Shown here one piece after another: positions 19,009 to 23,871 of a stretch of DNA of 23,871 nt. The stretch is taken from positions 6,209 to 30,079 of the forward strand of contig NW_003212465.1 in the NCBI RefSeq assembly GCF_000006405.1. The letters are read 5' to 3'. How positions within the stretch are numbered: position 1 is the stretch's first letter; every line of letters starts with the position of its first letter. The notes under the pieces are model-generated. The model was not told the DNA's origin. It saw only the letters and a program-made list of their open reading frames with translations, and ran no database searches. Origin of the DNA: Perkinsus marinus ATCC 50983. Its lineage: Eukaryota > Perkinsozoa > Perkinsida > Perkinsidae. The position numbers were made by a program, and so were the translations under genes.

Positions 19009-20436
19009 ATGCTTATCGACCTCACACGCATTGTCCCGAAGCCAGTCCTCTTCTACCAGGGTCTAGCATTCACTCTCACTTTCCTCATCTATGTGATGGT
19101 TCATGCAATGCGCAAGTCCATTTCGAGTGCCGCGCCGTTATTGAAAGCAGAAGAGTTCGGTTATCCCACGGCGTTCTTCGGCGCGATGGATGTGGTTTTC
19201 ATGATTTCCTACGCTATCGCAATGCTTTTTACTGGTATACTAGGTGATATCTACAACCCGATGTTAGTTGTCTTGCTATTCGTTGTTCTGGCCGCAGCAG
19301 TTCAGTGTCTATGTGGGATTCTCATGGTGCTCTATACCTCCAAGGGTTTTCATTATTTGTACTACGTACTCAATGGTCTCAATGGTGCCGCTCAGTCTGC
19401 CATTTGGCCAGTACTGGTGAAGATTATGGGGGACTACTTCGATCAGTTACACTCAGGGTTGATTTTTGGTTTCTGGGCAACCAACTCTGCGGTTGGAAAC
19501 ATCGTCGGCTCGAGTTTGGCCTCACTTATGATTGTTATTTTCGGTGGAACTGGTGAGGTTGTTATCGCTTCGACTTTCATTTCTCCATGTTTGATCGTGG
19601 TTATCGTGACGTTGATATCTTTGTTTATGCTCCCTTCTAGTATAGAGAGTGTCCTTTCAAGTACAGGAAGTACAACTCGTGCGACGATTACAAGCAGCGA
19701 TAGTGATGAGAGTCACGTTAATGCCGATCTTCCTGCTATGCGAGATGAAGAGCATCCTATCAAGTTCTGGAGAGCGTGGCTTATTCCTGGCGTATTGATA
19801 TTCGCTCTGACCTATGCATGTGTTAAGGGTGTAAACTACGCTATGTTCTTCTGGCTACCACTTTACTTGAACGAACATGCTGATATTCCTCCTGAGAAGG
19901 CCAACCTATTCGATATGCTGTACAACATAGGCACGGTATTTGGTTGTATCATCTGCGGTTGGGTATCAGATTACATGGCTAGGGTACAAGGATCAGGAAG
20001 ATCTCCATCACTCTTTTTCTTTATTTTCTTGGCTTTGATCCCAGTATCTCTGCTGCATGTTGACGACCCCACAGTTGTCTATTTGAGCGTGATGTTGCTC
20101 CTGGCAGGCTTCTTGATTGGAGGTGCATCGAATCTTGTCGGTAGTGTGGTATGCACCGATATTGGTCGTCAAGATGCTCTCAAAGGTAACCGCAAAGCAG
20201 TGAGTCAAGTGACCGGTATCATCGATGGCACTGGTGCATGCGGAGCCGCTGTACAGCAGGGATTAGTCTCATGGATAGCTACCTATAGTTGGGACGGTGT
20301 TTTTATATTGCTACCTGTTTCTCTCGGACTCTCTTGCATTCTTCTTGGGACACGAGCCTATAAGGAGACTAAGGGATTCCTGAAGGGGTTTAGGTCTCCC
20401 AGGCAGCAGAGAGTTCCCACCGATGTATCTAAGTGA
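19009..20436 (+). CDS. Major facilitator, SLC37-like sugar-phosphate/phosphate exchanger
   Basis: A single frame of 475 residues with about 12 hydrophobic segments and a hydrophilic central loop near residues 205-250, the usual size for SLC37 and organophosphate:phosphate antiporters. Signature stretches match SLC37: YVMVHAMRKSISSAAP, FGAMDVVFMISYAIAMLFTG, LGDIYNP (the first-loop GD-x(3)-[RP] motif, here without the usual Arg), NGLNGAAQSAIWPVLVKIMG, GFWATNSAVGNIVGS, and in the second half IPGVLIFALTYACVKGVNYAMFFWLP, GCIICGWVSDY and VTGIIDGTGACGAAVQ. Known members exchange glucose-6-phosphate or glycerol-3-phosphate for phosphate across ER, plastid or plasma membranes; the exact substrate cannot be read from sequence. 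The C-terminus KGFLKGFRSPRQQR is basic and cytosolic. Intronless, unlike its two neighbours. The ATG follows a strong acceptor-like tract by 7 bp. Confidence 0.92.
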   Translation: MLIDLTRIVPKPVLFYQGLAFTLTFLIYVMVHAMRKSISSAAPLLKAEEFGYPTAFFGAMDVVFMISYAIAMLFTGILGDIYNPMLVVLLFVVLAAAVQCLCGILMVLYTSKGFHYLYYVLNGLNGAAQSAIWPVLVKIMGDYFDQLHSGLIFGFWATNSAVGNIVGSSLASLMIVIFGGTGEVVIASTFISPCLIVVIVTLISLFMLPSSIESVLSSTGSTTRATITSSDSDESHVNADLPAMRDEEHPIKFWRAWLIPGVLIFALTYACVKGVNYAMFFWLPLYLNEHADIPPEKANLFDMLYNIGTVFGCIICGWVSDYMARVQGSGRSPSLFFFIFLALIPVSLLHVDDPTVVYLSVMLLLAGFLIGGASNLVGSVVCTDIGRQDALKGNRKAVSQVTGIIDGTGACGAAVQQGLVSWIATYSWDGVFILLPVSLGLSCILLGTRAYKETKGFLKGFRSPRQQRVPTDVSK

Positions 20437-20679
20437 ACATTTTTGAATATTTCTTTCTTCATGTTTCTTTTACTACTCAAACGTCTCTCCTGTGATATCA
20501 GTCGTACTCTAGTCCTCGCGTAATTGACTGTACCACTGAAGTCGATTTAATTTAATATCGTTTCACATCTCTTAGATCTCGAGTTGTAAATTGGTGCTTG
20601 TCCGTCTTGTATTTACGAGAGTAGACTTGGGTAGTTGTACTTGTACATTTTCTAGGATCAACTTTCCCGATGAAGTAGT

Positions 20680-20912
20680 CTATGCTACTGCACGATTTGG
20701 CTAAGTAGGATCAACCCTCGCGAAAGGGGTGCCTATGCCACTGCACGATTTGGCTAATTAGGATCCACCCTTGCGAGAGGGGTGCCTATGCCACTGCACG
20801 ATTTACCTAATTAGGATCAACCCTCGCGAGAGGGGTGCCTATGCCACTGCACGATTTATCTAATTAGGATCAATGCTCGTAAGAGAGGCGACTATGCCAG
20901 TACAAGATCTGC
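20680..20912 (+). repeat. Minisatellite B, exact 53-bp period, four to five copies
   Basis: The landmark CTATGC[CT]A starts at 20680, 20733, 20786, 20839 and 20892, a spacing of exactly 53 bp each time. Middle copies are nearly identical; edge copies decay, with a degenerate half-unit from about 20653. Each unit holds a small perfect hairpin such as CCCTC-GCGA-GAGGG (20821-20834). On the opposite strand the unit aligns with minisatellite A. Confidence 0.92.
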
Positions 20913-20989
20913 CTTATCAAGACTAATTTTTCGACTAGTTTCCATAGTTGGTGACTACGTCATTCCAAGGCCTGCCTCATTTTTCCTGA

Positions 20990-21240
20990 GAGGGGTTGTG
21001 ACTGATGTTTGTCACTCTTGAACTCTCATGTATCCTCGTTGCAAGGCTCTCCTCCCGAGAGACTCAAGCCTATTTTGTCGGCCGGTTCCGAAATAAAACA
21101 GGTAAGAAGAGTTTTTCATCTGAGCTTCATCTCATGACTGTGTGGACAACCTCGGAAGGATTCTGCACTCTTGTTGCAAGGCTGCCTTTCCCCGAGTCTA
21201 AAGCCTATTTCCTCGGTTGGTTTCGGAGTGAGGTAGACAA
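20990..21240 (+). repeat. 135-bp tandem duplication, diverged
   Basis: GTTGCAAGGCT occurs at 21038 and 21173, 135 bp apart. The surrounding blocks (…CTC[GT]TTGCAAGGCT…CCGAG…AAGCCTATTT…CGG…GGTTCCG/GGTTTCG) are alike. Because 135 is a multiple of three, one open frame runs through both copies (VARLSSRETQAYFVGRF, VARLPFPESKAYFLGWF). Confidence 0.65.
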
Positions 21241-21792
21241 CACCGAAAATATGGTTACAACCGGTCCTTCCAGGCACAATTTTGCCTCGAATTTTGACAA
21301 ATCCAGGATCCAAGGTCGATTGCACTGAGGGGCAGATACGCCACTCGATCCAGGAAGTGCACACTAATGATCGCATTTTCCCATCATTCAACTTCTATCC
21401 TTTCTCCCAAACATGAACAGTCATTTCTCTTTTCTCTCACTCACCCTGAGTCGATACAGCAGCAGTAAAGTGAATCGTTGTAACAAGACACGAACATTCA
21501 TGGACAACACGACGTTCATACAACATAGGCGCATGTATATCAGGAAGCTACCGGCCGGCACCGGCTGCGGAGTCTCCAGTAGATCTAACGCTCAACATAG
21601 GGTCGGATGACTCCGACCTCCGTCGGTCTGAGCTACTCGACCCTCCCTGGAACAGCATGACATTTACTGAGAGCAACCACGCTGAGACAGCCTCCCACCT
21701 TCAGTAAAGGTTGGGAATCCTCCAAATCTAAATCACAATCATGTTCTTCGTGGTCAATCACATGCTTTATCATGCCGCGGACCTGAAATTTA

Positions 21793-22985
21793 TCAGATGC
21801 ATTGCCGTTGGATGCCAAAGACAGCGTGATGCCTTACGATTTTGCCGAACCAATACAGCTGAAGACAATAACCGCCGCTAACGAGGGTTATGCAGAGGAT
21901 AATCCGCCAATTCATTCGACTGTTGATGGCCGAACTGTTCCAATGCACGAAGACGTGTATAATAGCGAGCAGTGGAAGGAGGACTGAAAAACGAACGTGC
22001 CCAAGGGACCACGACGATATAATGGGCCACCCCGGAATAAGCCGAAGGTTATCGTCATAACCACGCCATTGGCTGCGTAAAGCTTGCCTCCAGTGATGCC
22101 TAGCTCTCTGAGAACATGGAGCAGGCACACGAAAGGACTAGACGCCTCCTGAATCAAGGAAAGGTATGAACTATCAAACGAAGATGGAAGCTTGCCTGGA
22201 GGAGAAGGACGGCTGCAAGTAAAGAGAACACCCCTTCCGAGTAAAGAAGCCAAACAACAGCGAAAAATAGCACGTGATGACCGAGCATGACCTGATAGCA
22301 TCAATTATCAATCGATCAGATTAAACTCAGTTCACCTTGTCGATGCTAGGTTGAAGGAAGACAACCCAGAGCATATCATAGACACAATAGGCCGCGAAGG
22401 CGATATAGAAAGTCGAAGTATACCTGAGAGGAATGGTGAGACCGGAAAGGGAGGCAATAGAGAACGTACTCAAGGAGGGGACCCACTATAAGGCGCGGGG
22501 AGGCTAGGCTCAGACCATCTGCTTTCAACTGTATGGCAAATACCGACACTCCAGTGATGCTGAGAAGGAGGATGAGAAGCGAATACAGCTGAGGGATGTC
22601 CTGACCTAAGAAAGGTGTTAGCTAAGCTAGTAAGATTGTTGGCCAAAAACGGCGTCATGGGGGTGAGATTGATGCTGGAAGGATTGGTGGCCCGAAGACC
22701 AGAGTTTAGGCATCCAATAGCACATACAAGGATGGAGTAGAGAATCTGAGGCGGACAAGTAAAGGTGAATGGATAGGCATGCACTTACACACCACGCCGC
22801 AGTGAAGAGCATCAGGGATAGCCAAGGGTCGGATATTCCCGGAGGAAGGAAGTGGACCGTGGCAACGTTCTGAGAGTAGGAGTATACGTGGGCTGAGCTG
22901 GTAGCGCTCTTACCTGGTCACCAGTTGAGCCCTCAAAAAGGTGCTCTACTGTAGGCCCTGGAGGTCCTACACCAAAGCTTTGCAT
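21793..22985 (-). CDS. TLC-domain (TRAM-LAG1-CLN8) membrane protein, eight exons
   Basis: Exons on the minus strand: 22985-22914, 22869-22789, 22745-22700, 22605-22544, 22485-22336, 22291-22196, 22148-22031 and 21983-21793. Spliced length is 816 nt, 271 residues, ending TGA. An in-frame TAA lies just upstream of the ATG (MQSFGVGPPGP). TLC landmarks: FAAYCVYDMLWVV, VMLGHHVLFFAVVW with the His-His pair, LQEASSPFVCLLHVLRELGI, GGKLYAANGVVM and FGLFRVLLPLLAIIHVF. Six to seven membrane spans are visible. The family includes ceramide synthases, TMEM56/TLCD proteins and CLN8. The ceramide-synthase Lag1 motif is not obvious, so a TLCD/TMEM56-type protein acting on or sensing membrane lipid is more likely. 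The intron 22195-22149 must be GC-AG to keep the frame. The joint between exons 4 and 5 has alternatives (including a 19-bp intron). The last four exons are the most secure. Confidence 0.82.
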
Positions 22986-23056
22986 TGAAGTTTACGAAGA
23001 GGAGGTGGAAGCCTCAATCGTAGTGAGAAAAAGATAAGGAATAGAATCACTGAAAT

Positions 23057-23760
23057 CTAAGTGATCGGGAGAATACGAGTATCGTAATCGATTTGTAACG
23101 TGTGTGTATTGCCTTGAGCATACCGACTCCTATGATAGCTGGAAGGCTTAACAGCTACTCCATAATGAAGAGAATGAAAAGAGCGTAGGATCGATTTCAC
23201 AGACGGCGAAATGCAGTAAAGTAGATTGCGCCTTCTATGGTGCCGGTAGATAAAACGTCGTACAAGCCTAGCCGCAGCCACTGTACTACCTGTGGCCTAA
23301 AGTCTCACAAACAGAATTGATCACAGATACGATGAGATTATATTCCACATATTTCAGGCGCATCACAAGGAAAACGGGGGAAAGGCTTATACCGTCGAGC
23401 TTTCCTCGGTGACCATACTCGTAGCATGAATGCATGGGTGATGGCAAGCCTGGCAGTCCTAGTATCGATCTGACCAACACTGTCCAGTAATCCCCACGGG
23501 GCGATCTGGCACTGGGGGGAGATTACACCCCTCCACATATTCTTAGCATAACCGGTTTTTCGACTCGTGCACAGCCACCACAACGACTATCATCTTGCGG
23601 CTCAGGGAGGTATGTACTCATGCTTTACCTGACATGACCTCCAAGTTTCAGGGTCTAACTCTTGGTAGTTAGTGAGAAGTCGACGGCCGGTGAAACGTTT
23701 TCTCCACATATTCTTAGCATATACGTGTTAAAATTGCGCCTCAAAATACCAACTTTTACT
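23057..23760 (-). CDS. 3' exons of a gene of unknown product (5' part unresolved or off the edge)
   Basis: On the minus strand 23129-23057 (ending SRYAQGNTHTLQIDYDTRILPIT, TAG) joins in frame to an exon at 23296 (or 23289) to 23201 that reads VVQWLRLGLYDVLSTGTIEG. Upstream the region to 23511 has two competing models. One gives LLDSVGQIDTRTARL and VWSPRKARR with an intron 23392-23297. The other gives GDYWTVLVRSILGLPGL and VFLVMRLKYVEYNLI with a 41-bp intron ending at 23290. Further coding-like sequence (YAKNMWRKRFTGRRLL) lies near 23650-23720. No domain recognised. The gene lies head-to-tail 71 bp upstream of the TLC gene. Confidence 0.45.
23531..23550. repeat. 20-bp exact direct repeat (first copy; second at 23702-23721)
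   Basis: CTCCACATATTCTTAGCATA occurs at 23531-23550 and again at 23702-23721, 171 bp apart. The flanking sequence does not match. Both copies lie in the unresolved 5' part of the right-hand gene. Confidence 0.85.
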
Positions 23761-23871
23761 CGGGGAGTATATCTATAACTCCGCTCCTGATATAATGCTA
23801 TACATCAACAGAAAGAGAATCGTTCATAATGGTATCCCTCCATGTTTCACTCTCATATTTGGAGGCATCCA

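Larger units (their letters stand above)
20437..21792. other. Convergent intergenic region rich in repeats
   Basis: Lies between the 3' ends of the transporter and the TLC gene. It contains minisatellite B (20680-20912), a 135-bp duplication (about 20990-21240), and about 450 bp (21330-21780) in which I see nothing more. The 107-codon frame 21005-21328 arises from the duplication and is not called as a gene. Confidence 0.6.

Noticed and set aside
20680-20912. CRISPR array
   Set aside because: Whole 53-bp units are repeated with no variable spacers and the genes around are eukaryotic, so it is a minisatellite.

Overview
The window looks like nuclear DNA of a unicellular eukaryote. Several genes are split by many short GT-AG introns (about 25-180 bp, a few longer), and the proteins are typical eukaryotic membrane families. 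A Perkinsus-like alveolate is my best guess from gene style and intron style, but nothing here proves it. There are no rRNA or tRNA genes and no recognisable virus-like or transposon coding region.

Layout, left to right: (1) 1-650, unresolved. (2) 651-2936, minus strand: a ten-exon DHHC S-acyltransferase. (3) 3669-12799, plus strand: five intronless tandem paralogs of 483-522 residues, each built from four divergent copies of a roughly 110-residue module of unknown function. A 237-bp tract between paralogs 2 and 3 is almost identical and looks like recent gene conversion. (4) 12996-17074, plus strand: a 14-exon gene for a charged, glutamine-rich protein. (5) About 17305-18838, minus strand: a multi-exon gene of unknown product, with only the 3' half resolved. 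(6) 19009-20436, plus strand: an intronless SLC37-like sugar-phosphate transporter. (7) 20437-21792: intergenic DNA with a 53-bp minisatellite and a 135-bp duplication. (8) 21793-22985, minus strand: an eight-exon TLC-domain membrane protein. (9) 23057 to about 23760, minus strand: the 3' exons of another gene.

The most striking signal is a core of about 17-21 bp (consensus AATTTCGTGGCGCGYGA). It occurs five times. Four copies lie inside four different short introns (33-48 bp) of two unrelated genes, two in sense and two in antisense orientation, and they make up about half of each intron. This is what introner elements (intron-generating repeats) look like. The fifth copy lies in frame in the coding sequence of paralog 1.

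The genes do not form one pathway. One possible link is that paralogs 2 and 3 begin with Met-Gly-Cys-rich dual-acylation-like N-termini, and the neighbouring DHHC gene belongs to the enzyme class that S-acylates such cysteines. That link is inference only.
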